18,072 nucleotides of DNA from Candidatus Saccharibacteria bacterium UBA6575 (GTDB lineage: Bacteria > Patescibacteriota > Saccharimonadia > Saccharimonadales > Saccharimonadaceae): the NCBI GenBank assembly GCA_002434005.1, contig DJJF01000002.1, positions 1-18,072 of the forward strand. The letters run 5' to 3'. Below the pieces are notes generated by a model. The model was not told the origin of the DNA, ran no database searches, and saw nothing but the letters and a program-made list of their open reading frames with translations. The position numbers and the translations under genes were made by a program. How positions within the stretch are numbered: position 1 is the first letter of the stretch; every line of letters begins with the position of its first letter. Of this stretch, positions 12,663-18,072 are shown piece after piece.

Positions 12663-14210
12663 TTACTTGAGGTACTTGTGGATATTCACGGTTATCTTCT
12701 GACCGACCACTGCGGTTAATTCTGCCTCCGTAGCCTCTAAAATGCCTTTTAAGCTGCCGAACTTTTTTAGAAGCTTTCTTCGCGTCATAACCCCTACGCC
12801 TGGTACATCTTCGAGTGCGCTCGACGTCTGTTTCTTGCGCTTAAGTACGGTATGGTAGCTTATTGCAAACCTGTGCGATTCATCACGAATACGTTGAAAG
12901 AGCTTAGTAATATCTGAATACGGACTCTCTGTTTGACCACCCCGAAGATTACGAGAATGAGACCCAGCATTCATCTGGCCAATGTGTAGATTCAACACTA
13001 TATAACTCTTCTCACTAAACACGCCAACCCCAAGTTGTGGCTCCTGCTGCATAGCTTCTAAAAAACTCGTGTTTATATTTGAGAACTCTTTATGTATCAC
13101 AATTTCTTCTTCACGTTTGGCGATACTGATAGTCGGTATTTGCACATCTCTAGCTTTCATTGCCTCTATCGCCGCTCCGAGTTGACCCTTCCCTCCATCG
13201 ATTAATAGAAGATCGGGTATTCCCCATGACGAGATATTCTTTGGGCTGAATCGTCGGAAAATAGTTTCATATATATTACCAGTGTCGTCGTTTTTATCGT
13301 TTTTGGTTTTAAATTTACGATATTGCGCCCGGTCGCTCACACCATTTGTGAAAACAACCATACTCGCTACAACCTCGGTCCCTCCCATGTGAGAAATATC
13401 GTATCCTTCAATCCGAACTGGGATGCGCGGCAACATGAAAAGCTGCTGGAGATCACTTAGCGCCTTGTCTTTCGATATATCCAAAAATTCCCTGTCGCCA
13501 AACATGACTCGGCGCTGTAGTTCCTTCATAGCCTGTAATTTGTTACGAAGTTCTGTGGCTTTTTCAAAATCATGGCTCTTGGCCGACTCCTTCATCGCTG
13601 TTTCGAGTTCGCGCATAAGAGCAACTCGATTGCCTTTTACATAACTAATAAGTCTGCGGAGATTCTGCTTGTATAGTTCTGGTCCTTCGCTTTTGCGTGG
13701 ACTTAGTCCAAGATCTTCATCGAGACGCGATGTCTGCTTACTCGGCTCTTTCGTGTAGTATGGGTAGACTTGTCGGAGGTGTCGTAACGCTTTTTTTACC
13801 GCAAATCCGTTATAGAACGGACCAAAATATTCCGCACCATCGTCGCTTGGATTGCGCGTAAAGCATAGGTACGGCCACTCGCTCTTCATATCGATACGAA
13901 TAAATAGCTGACTTTTATCGTCGCGCAGTAGAATGTTATACCGCGGCATATAACGTTTAACCATTTCGCTCTCGAGGAACAATGCGTCTATCTCGCTCTC
14001 GGTCTCAACCCAGTCAGTATCATGAATCTCACGTATCAACGCGAGGGTTTTGATATCAAAATTACGAGAGCTTTGGAAGTACTGCCGCACACGGTTCTTA
14101 AGTACAGCCGCCTTGCCGACATAAATAATTTCGCCAGTCGCAGACTTATGAAAATACACCCCGGGCGAGCGTGGTAGTTCCTTCAGCTTAGACTCGAGCG
14201 CCTTATTCAT
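12663..14210 (-). CDS. uvrC: Excinuclease ABC subunit C (UvrC) without the Fe-S cysteines
   Basis: UvrC makes both incisions around a lesion in nucleotide excision repair. Visible domains: GIY-YIG nuclease (PGVYFHKSATGEIIYVGKA, residues 16-34), UVR motif (about 198-232, binds UvrB), RNase H-like nuclease with acidic residues D271 (EGYDISH) and D338 (LLLIDGGKGQ) and H447 (IRDESHRFAI), and a C-terminal helix-hairpin-helix (DVPGVGVMTRRKLL, about 468-515). The usual Fe-S motif is replaced: the expected C-LDYDLG-x-C-xx-P-C reads RLDEDLGLSPRKSEG (162-176), with no cysteine; the whole protein has a single Cys. An extra stretch of about 40 residues lies between EEIVIHKEF and LFQRIRDE. At 515 residues it is shorter than E. 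coli UvrC (about 610). A TATACT ends 8 nt before the ATG. Confidence 0.95.
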   Translation of the reverse strand: MNKALESKLKELPRSPGVYFHKSATGEIIYVGKAAVLKNRVRQYFQSSRNFDIKTLALIREIHDTDWVETESEIDALFLESEMVKRYMPRYNILLRDDKSQLFIRIDMKSEWPYLCFTRNPSDDGAEYFGPFYNGFAVKKALRHLRQVYPYYTKEPSKQTSRLDEDLGLSPRKSEGPELYKQNLRRLISYVKGNRVALMRELETAMKESAKSHDFEKATELRNKLQAMKELQRRVMFGDREFLDISKDKALSDLQQLFMLPRIPVRIEGYDISHMGGTEVVASMVVFTNGVSDRAQYRKFKTKNDKNDDTGNIYETIFRRFSPKNISSWGIPDLLLIDGGKGQLGAAIEAMKARDVQIPTISIAKREEEIVIHKEFSNINTSFLEAMQQEPQLGVGVFSEKSYIVLNLHIGQMNAGSHSRNLRGGQTESPYSDITKLFQRIRDESHRFAISYHTVLKRKKQTSSALEDVPGVGVMTRRKLLKKFGSLKGILEATEAELTAVVGQKITVNIHKYLK

Positions 14211-14218
14211 CTGTATTT

Positions 14219-14224
14219 AGTATA
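14219..14224 (-). promoter_or_regulatory. -10 element of uvrC
   Basis: TATACT on the minus strand ends 8 nt before the uvrC ATG and lies just before the stop codon region of the DUF2177 gene. No clear -35 is visible. uvrC could also be read from the upstream operon. Confidence 0.45.
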
Positions 14225-14226
14225 TT

Positions 14227-14628
14227 CTAGCCGACAAACCAGCGCACTATGAAGTACGCACCCGTTCCAGCGGCTGCGGTCAGTATCGCACCCCATACCA
14301 TATCTATCAGCATGGCTTTAGATGTGAAGCCCTTGAATACTGCCAGGTTTGTCATGCCATACGTTGCATACGCCACTAACCCAAATAATGCACCACTCAC
14401 GGCAGCATATGTCCATGAGTCTTTTTCGAGTGCGGGCGTAACCACGAACCACATCACACCAATGACGTAGAGCACATAGAATGTTCCAGCGGCCAAAGCA
14501 TTTGGTTTATCGAGCAGCATATTTGGCATCTCGGACTCGTAGAGTTTGCGTGCGCCAAAGCGCAACCAGAGAAAATCGAGTAGGCCAAGTATGCCAGCAG
14601 TAGCGAACAACTTGATAAGTAATTCCAT
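14227..14628 (-). CDS. DUF2177 family membrane protein
   Basis: This 133-residue membrane protein has four helices (about 5-22, 45-65, 76-97, 107-128). It carries the DUF2177 (PF09945) pattern: a D-x-x-W-L start segment (LLDFLWLRFGARKLYE), YVLYVIGVMWFVV, and GALFGLVAYATYGMTNLAVFKGF. Function is unknown. It begins 2 nt after the PhnB-like gene stop and is the last gene of the ArsR-led operon. No clear Shine-Dalgarno is seen, so translation is probably coupled. Confidence 0.9.
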   Translation of the reverse strand: MELLIKLFATAGILGLLDFLWLRFGARKLYESEMPNMLLDKPNALAAGTFYVLYVIGVMWFVVTPALEKDSWTYAAVSGALFGLVAYATYGMTNLAVFKGFTSKAMLIDMVWGAILTAAAGTGAYFIVRWFVG

Positions 14629-14630
14629 TT

Positions 14631-15125
14631 TTATTCTCTTGCCGCAGCTTCAAGGGCTGCAATATCGAGCTTTTTCATTTCCATCATCGCAGCGAATGCC
14701 TTAGGATTATATGCACCGTCCGGTCCGGTCATATGTTGATCGATATTTGCAGGTGTAATCTGCCAGCTAAGACCAAACTGGTCTTTACACCAGCCGCATT
14801 GTTCGTTTTCGGGGTTTTTCGAGAGCTTTTCCCAGTAATAGTCAATTTCTTCTTGGTCCTGACAGTCCACCATGAACGAAACGGCTTCGTTGAACTTAAA
14901 TTCAGGCCCAGCATTGATAGCGACAAAATCTTGCCCTGCAAGCTTGAAGGCTATAGTAAGCACCTCACCCGCCATGTCCTTCTGAAAATCAGCCAGTCCC
15001 TCGCTCGGATAGTTGACCGTCGCGGTGATCTCACTTTCCGGAAATACCGATATATAGTAATCCACTGCTTCCTGCGCGTTGCCGTCGAACCACAAGTTGG
15101 GGACGATCTTCTGTACGCTTGCCAT
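14631..15125 (-). CDS. PhnB-like VOC family protein
   Basis: This 164-residue protein is of the PhnB / '3-dmu-9_3-mt' type in the vicinal oxygen chelate superfamily. Features are IVPNLWFDGNAQEAVDYY near the N-terminus, FKLAGQDFVAINAGPEFKFNEAVSF in the middle and CGWCKDQFGLSWQITP near residue 115. Despite the domain name these proteins are not methyltransferases, and their role is unclear. The start codon overlaps the DUF1801 stop (TAATG). A purine-rich AAGGGAG lies just upstream. Three cysteines, two in the CGWC segment, make it one of the more cysteine-rich proteins here. VOC and ArsR genes commonly occur together in bacterial accessory operons. Confidence 0.9.
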   Translation of the reverse strand: MASVQKIVPNLWFDGNAQEAVDYYISVFPESEITATVNYPSEGLADFQKDMAGEVLTIAFKLAGQDFVAINAGPEFKFNEAVSFMVDCQDQEEIDYYWEKLSKNPENEQCGWCKDQFGLSWQITPANIDQHMTGPDGAYNPKAFAAMMEMKKLDIAALEAAARE

Positions 15126-15475
15126 TATTTTTCTCCCTTCTTTAATTGCTCCGCTCTGAAAATAGACATCCTCGTTATCAGATCCAATGGTAGGTCCTGA
15201 TCAAGCGGAAATTGTACTGACCCTTTTCCACGTTTGAACTTATTCAGGTCATCCTCGAATTCAGCATGACCATCGGGTGTCGCGTAAAATCCAATGTGAT
15301 TCTTGCCCGGGCCATAATGCACCATATTCTTGCCACCAATCTGAAATGTCGGAATACCATAATTGATTAACTCGGTAGCGTCTGGAACCGCAAGCTTAAT
15401 CGCATCTCGTATCTGCTGGAGGCGCTCCCTGATTTCAGGTGGACTGCCCTGAATAAATCTATCCACATCACTCAT
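15125..15475 (-). CDS. DUF1801 (YdhG-like) protein
   Basis: This 116-residue protein has the DUF1801 (PF08818) features: a PEIRERLQQIRDAIKLAVPDA helix, the INYGIPTFQIGGKNMVHYG core and a C-terminal basic helix after the FPLDQDLPLDLI segment. The fold resembles frataxin-like/YdhG proteins and the function is not established. Its ATG overlaps the DUF4287 stop (ATGA) and an AAAGG lies 7 nt upstream, so it is translationally coupled. It is found with ArsR and VOC genes in many genomes. Confidence 0.9.
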   Translation of the reverse strand: MSDVDRFIQGSPPEIRERLQQIRDAIKLAVPDATELINYGIPTFQIGGKNMVHYGPGKNHIGFYATPDGHAEFEDDLNKFKRGKGSVQFPLDQDLPLDLITRMSIFRAEQLKKGEK

Positions 15476-15753
15476 CGGTTATCCTTTCCATCGAGACGCA
15501 ACATATCCGACTCGTCCCTGTGAGATCCGCTTGAGCCAACATGCTTATCACTAATTTGAGCTCCGTTTTTGATGACATGAACCAGCGCCATTGCATGCCC
15601 ATGCCCTAATCCGAATTCCTCTTTGAGCCATGCTACTATCTCGCCCGCCTTAGTCTGGCTGCCGAAGCCTTTTTGCTGGGCTAACTGCATGAATTCTTCC
15701 GGCGCTTTACCGGTTTTAGCTTCAATATTATCGAGATATGCCTGAAATGACAT
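15472..15753 (-). CDS. DUF4287 family protein
   Basis: This 93-residue protein has the DUF4287 (PF14117) signature: FQAYLDNIEAKTGKAPEEF at the start and GEIVAWLKEEFGLGHGHAMALVHVI in the middle. The function is unknown. A longer frame upstream exists, but the ATG at 15753 is preceded by a strong GGAGGA 5 nt away and matches the family's usual N-terminus. The gene overlaps the arsR 3' end by 26 bp and DUF1801 by 4 bp, so the order arsR-DUF4287-DUF1801-PhnB-DUF2177 forms a tight operon. Confidence 0.9.
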   Translation of the reverse strand: MSFQAYLDNIEAKTGKAPEEFMQLAQQKGFGSQTKAGEIVAWLKEEFGLGHGHAMALVHVIKNGAQISDKHVGSSGSHRDESDMLRLDGKDNR

Positions 15754-16051
15754 CGTATTCCTCCGTATCTGCCCACGCGCGCTCGTACTGTTTAATATAT
15801 AGCGCAGCATCACGCATACCACTTGGACGCGCCGTCACATAGATAAAACGACCATCTTTCTTTTTATCGATAAGTTCTGCATCACTCAGTACTTTAAGAT
15901 GCTTAGAGGTAGCTGCCAGACTGATGTCGTATTCAATAGCGATTTGGTTTACCGTCAGTGTGCTACCGCTCGTGCGATCGATAATATCGCGCCTGATTGG
16001 ATCCGACAGTGCGCTGAAAATTGTGTCGATACGATCTGTATATTCAACCAT
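15728..16051 (-). CDS. ArsR-family transcriptional regulator
   Basis: This 107-residue winged-helix regulator has FSALSDPIRRDIIDRT, then a helix-turn-helix (LTVNQIAIEYDISLAATSKHLKVL segment, about 31-55) and a DGRFIYV wing. No metal-binding cysteines are present (ArsR/SmtB CxC is absent), so a metal sensor is unlikely; it belongs with the non-metal ArsR proteins often paired with VOC genes. It leads an operon of four small genes, which it probably controls and which probably includes itself. The promoter has -35 TTGAAA and -10 TATCGT spaced 17 bp, ending 8 nt before the ATG. No obvious operator palindrome was identified. Confidence 0.92.
   Translation of the reverse strand: MVEYTDRIDTIFSALSDPIRRDIIDRTSGSTLTVNQIAIEYDISLAATSKHLKVLSDAELIDKKKDGRFIYVTARPSGMRDAALYIKQYERAWADTEEYDVISGISR
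15759..15764 (-). promoter_or_regulatory. Shine-Dalgarno GGAGGA fixing the DUF4287 start
   Basis: GGAGGA on the minus strand lies 5 nt before the ATG at 15753, inside the arsR coding sequence. It contrasts with the lack of such sites before the first genes of transcripts. Confidence 0.85.
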
Positions 16052-16059
16052 ATAGTTAA

Positions 16060-16088
16060 ACGATACTCTTCCTGTTCGTGGTTTTCAA
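16060..16088 (-). promoter_or_regulatory. arsR operon promoter
   Basis: -35 TTGAAA (16088-16083), a 17-bp spacer and -10 TATCGT (16065-16060) lie on the minus strand, with the -10 ending 8 nt before the arsR ATG. It lies between arsR and the VOC gene stop. Confidence 0.6.
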
Positions 16089-16091
16089 CAT

Positions 16092-16478
16092 TTAGCCTTC
16101 TAATACCGCTAAAACGTTACTAGCTGGATCTTCGAACCAGGCGATATCCGGCCCCATGCCTGCCGCCTTACCACGCATAATGCCCCGACCGTCCTGATCG
16201 CCTGGCATATTATCGTAGCGTTTCATAACGACGCCGGCCTCTACCAAACTATCGACAGCCGCGTTGATATCATCTACAGGAAAATTCAGTACAGTGAAGG
16301 TAGCCGGCTCATGATCCTCCTTTTCGTATATAAAAACCGTGTGTCCATTTTGAAATCGGAGTTCAAGCCCCATACCTTCGTCGTTCACCTGTATGCCGAG
16401 CATTTCACCGTAAAAGGTCTTGGCTTCTTCTAGGTCATTCACCGAAAACCCACTGAATGCTGCTGCCGCGTTAAACAT
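16092..16478 (-). CDS. VOC/glyoxalase-like protein
   Basis: This 128-residue single VOC-fold protein has a FSGFSVNDLEEAKTFYGEML start, the GLELRFQNGHTVFIYE strand pair, VLNFPVDDINAAVDSLVEAG, and ends with PDIAWFEDPASNVLAVLE. This layout fits the glyoxalase/bleomycin-resistance-like superfamily; metal ligands and substrate cannot be assigned with confidence. The ATG overlaps the DUF2945 stop by 8 bp and a strong GGAGGG lies 4 nt upstream, so it is the second gene of a DUF2945-VOC pair. Confidence 0.9.
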   Translation of the reverse strand: MFNAAAAFSGFSVNDLEEAKTFYGEMLGIQVNDEGMGLELRFQNGHTVFIYEKEDHEPATFTVLNFPVDDINAAVDSLVEAGVVMKRYDNMPGDQDGRGIMRGKAAGMGPDIAWFEDPASNVLAVLEG

Positions 16479-16695
16479 TAGTCCCTCCTTGTATTACTTG
16501 TACCTCATGTGCGAGTTTCAAAATGGTCGAACCGCTGTCACCTGCAATAACAATAGCCGGATCATCATCCCGGCCGTTGCGCGTTATTATTTTTCCTTTA
16601 CTTTCAATCTGTGTGCGGTCGTGACGTATTTCACGAACTTCGCCAGTTGCGAGTCCGTTGCCCCATTGCCAACCTACCTGGTCACCAACCTTCAT
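16471..16695 (-). CDS. DUF2945 (Hva1/TUDOR-like) protein
   Basis: This 74-residue protein matches DUF2945: VGDQVGWQWGNGLATGEV near the start, then a RNGRDDDPAIVI segment and LKLAHEV near the end. The frame continues upstream to 16815, but the ATG at 16695 matches the usual start. A consensus TATAAT lies 7 nt before it, so the message should be leaderless. Family function is unknown. The protein has no cysteine in this frame. Confidence 0.9.
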   Translation of the reverse strand: MKVGDQVGWQWGNGLATGEVREIRHDRTQIESKGKIITRNGRDDDPAIVIAGDSGSTILKLAHEVQVIQGGTNV

Positions 16696-16702
16696 GTCAC
16701 CT

Positions 16703-16708
16703 ATTATA
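16703..16708 (-). promoter_or_regulatory. -10 element of DUF2945-VOC
   Basis: A consensus TATAAT on the minus strand ends 7 nt before the ATG at 16695, which predicts a leaderless transcript. It lies in the 37-bp gap after the YdcF-like gene. No clear -35 is seen. Confidence 0.65.
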
Positions 16709-16732
16709 CTCGGATTCCAGCGTACATACGAC

Positions 16733-17398
16733 TTACGTAATGAGATGTGATGTATAGCCACTTTTAGTAAGGATATTGAGCGCAGACCACACTTCATGTG
16801 GGATTGGCTGCTCAATTTGATACCCCATTTCGTAGTACACCTTCATGCGCTGCATATCCCCAACCATAATAGCGATTTCTTCAGCAGGATTTTCGACTTT
16901 ACTGATATATTCGTCCAGAGTAATCGATGACGCCCAACATGATACCTTCACCTGATCAGCGCCGTCCCACTGCTTCATAAATGTCGCGTAATCTCGTCTG
17001 AGCATGTACGGCTTATGTACTAATATGATGTTTTTCGCATCAATATCGTGCGCTCTAAGTAGTCGCTGGGTATATACGATATTTTCGCCAGTATTGGTTG
17101 ATGTGTCTTCAACAAGGATTGCCGCGCTCGGTATGCCTAGCGAGAGAGCCCGGTCGCGCAGTATTTCCGCCTCTGGTTTATCGAACATTCCTTCGGTGAT
17201 TCTTCCAACATTTCCAGCAAATACAACTAGTGGGGCAATTCCGCTGTGAAAAAGCCGGGCAACATCATCAGACACGGTAAGATCATGGCTCCCAAGCCCA
17301 ATAATAATATCTGCTTTTTCGGGATCCGTTACGAGGAACATGTAATCCCAAATTACCTGAACAGCGGCAAAATCGTTGTCAGATATTTGCATGAGCAT
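16733..17398 (-). CDS. YdcF/DUF218-like protein
   Basis: This 221-residue DUF218 (ElyC/SanA/YdcF-type) protein shows ADIIIGLGSHDLTVSDDVARLF, VVFAGNVGRITEGMF, an EDTSTNTGENIVYT motif near residue 97 and an IILVHKPYMLRRDYATF segment. No transmembrane helix is present, as in cytoplasmic YdcF. Members are implicated in envelope physiology but the activity is not established. Its start overlaps the 3' end of trhO by 20 bp, and two ATGs (17398 and 17392) are possible. It is probably co-transcribed with trhO. Confidence 0.9.
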   Translation of the reverse strand: MLMQISDNDFAAVQVIWDYMFLVTDPEKADIIIGLGSHDLTVSDDVARLFHSGIAPLVVFAGNVGRITEGMFDKPEAEILRDRALSLGIPSAAILVEDTSTNTGENIVYTQRLLRAHDIDAKNIILVHKPYMLRRDYATFMKQWDGADQVKVSCWASSITLDEYISKVENPAEEIAIMVGDMQRMKVYYEMGYQIEQPIPHEVWSALNILTKSGYTSHLIT

Positions 17399-18072
17399 GA
17401 GCTCGACACTCTTCGGTGTGGAACAGTAAATCTGGATTTATCTTGCAGCTTTCGCATATGAGGACCAGGTCATTGCAGTTGGCGAATGCGCAGTTTTCAA
17501 AATTACTCGTTTTACCACCACAATGCGTACATTCACCGATAGTCTTGGCATGATCGCTAAATTCAACCGTCATGCGATCATCGAAAACACGCAAGCTACC
17601 TTCCCATAGCCCATCGTCGCCGTAGGCTTCGCCATACTTTACGATCCCACCATCAATTTGGTAAACGTCCTTAAAGCCACGCTTCTTCATCATGGCAGAT
17701 ATTGCTTCGCAGCGGATGCCTCCCGTGCAGTACGTAATCACTTTTTTGTCTTTGATATCGTCATATTTATCGCTTTCTAGCTCAGCCAAGAAATCACGGG
17801 AAGTATTGGTATTTGGCACTACCGCATTCTTAAATCGTCCGATTTTTGCCTCGTGCGCATTACGTCCGTCAAAAAACACCACATCGTCACCGTACTTTTC
17901 AATCATTTCGTGTACCGTGTGCGGTTTTATGTGTGTGCCGCCGCCAATCACGCCATTTTCATCAACTTCGATTTCATCATCAGAATTCTGGAAACCAACG
18001 AGCTCACGGCGTACCTTTACGCTCATCCGTGGAAAATCATCACGACCACCATCGCTCCACTTGAATACAATG
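17379..18072 (-). CDS. trhO: tRNA uridine(34) hydroxylase TrhO-like rhodanese (5' end outside window)
   Basis: TrhO uses a rhodanese domain in oxygen-dependent 5-hydroxylation of uridine 34 in tRNAs. Visible parts are the segment linking the N-terminal domain (KWSDGGRDDFPRMSVKVRRE), the HTVHEMI and VVFFDGRNAHEAKIGRF region, and the active-site motif YCTGGIRCE, with catalytic cysteine. A C-terminal cysteine-rich domain follows: ECTHCGG, NCAFANC, ICESC and EEC, seven cysteines consistent with zinc binding. The frame is open to the right edge, so the start and most of the N-terminal domain are missing; an ATG at 18026 is internal. It leads the gene pair with YdcF. Unlike LigA and UvrC here, this protein has kept its cysteines. 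Confidence 0.9.
   Translation of the reverse strand, partial: IVFKWSDGGRDDFPRMSVKVRRELVGFQNSDDEIEVDENGVIGGGTHIKPHTVHEMIEKYGDDVVFFDGRNAHEAKIGRFKNAVVPNTNTSRDFLAELESDKYDDIKDKKVITYCTGGIRCEAISAMMKKRGFKDVYQIDGGIVKYGEAYGDDGLWEGSLRVFDDRMTVEFSDHAKTIGECTHCGGKTSNFENCAFANCNDLVLICESCKINPDLLFHTEECRAHAHANI

Noticed and set aside
1269..14210. UGA recoding as in Gracilibacteria/Absconditabacteria
   Set aside because: TGA ends several complete conserved genes (HD hydrolase, ligA, htpX, pilin-like) and is not found inside recognised domains.
14733..15200. 155-residue plus-strand frame
   Set aside because: Antisense to the PhnB-like and DUF1801 genes, which have family motifs and coupled starts.

Overview
The window looks like chromosome from a small-genome bacterium of the Patescibacteria (CPR) radiation, most likely a Candidatus Saccharibacteria (TM7) member. 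This rests on the gene set, the short overlapping operons, a membrane-anchored family-5 solute-binding protein without a lipobox, a type IV pilin-like gene, and metabolism-poor content. No marker gene such as rRNA is present, so the assignment is an inference. GC is in the mid-40s % by eye. TGA is used as a normal stop throughout (HD gene, ligA, htpX, pilin), so there is no UGA recoding of the Gracilibacteria/Absconditabacteria type.

Layout. 1-1830: a small membrane protein (CBU_0592-like), a glycine-tailed RRM RNA-binding protein with a strong shared terminator, and a divergent pair (PGPGW membrane protein / HD-domain hydrolase) separated by only 21 bp. 1863-6673 (minus): one operon, lemA-htpX-membrane protein-ligA-DUF1653, driven by an extended -10 promoter in front of lemA. 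6762-7347: an orphan membrane-protein gene of clearly higher GC, closed by tandem hairpin terminators. 7351-7719 (minus): three tRNA genes in two transcription units, Leu(GAG), then Cys(GCA)-Leu(TAA). 7703-10156 (minus): YvlD-like membrane protein, secG, and a large solute-binding protein. 10166-14224 (minus): X-Pro aminopeptidase, a type IV pilin-like protein carrying a seven-repeat propeller, and uvrC, each with its own promoter. 14227-16088 (minus): an ArsR-led operon of small accessory genes (DUF4287, DUF1801, PhnB-like, DUF2177). 16092-18072 (minus): DUF2945-VOC, YdcF-like, and the 3' part of trhO running off the right edge.

Main points. (1) The pilin-like protein has seven WT...SPDGI repeats after a pilin N-terminus, and the count and broken last repeat fit a closed seven-bladed beta-propeller displayed on a pilus. 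(2) The tRNA-Cys has canonical acceptor, U73, CCA and anticodon arm, but a D-loop without the GG pair and a T-loop AGCGTTA instead of TTCRANY. (3) LigA lacks all four zinc cysteines and UvrC lacks its Fe-S cysteines, in a cysteine-poor gene set where TrhO nevertheless keeps its own. (4) Many first genes of transcription units have a -10 hexamer 6-8 nt before the start codon (leaderless mRNA), whereas most downstream genes have Shine-Dalgarno sites or coupled overlaps.
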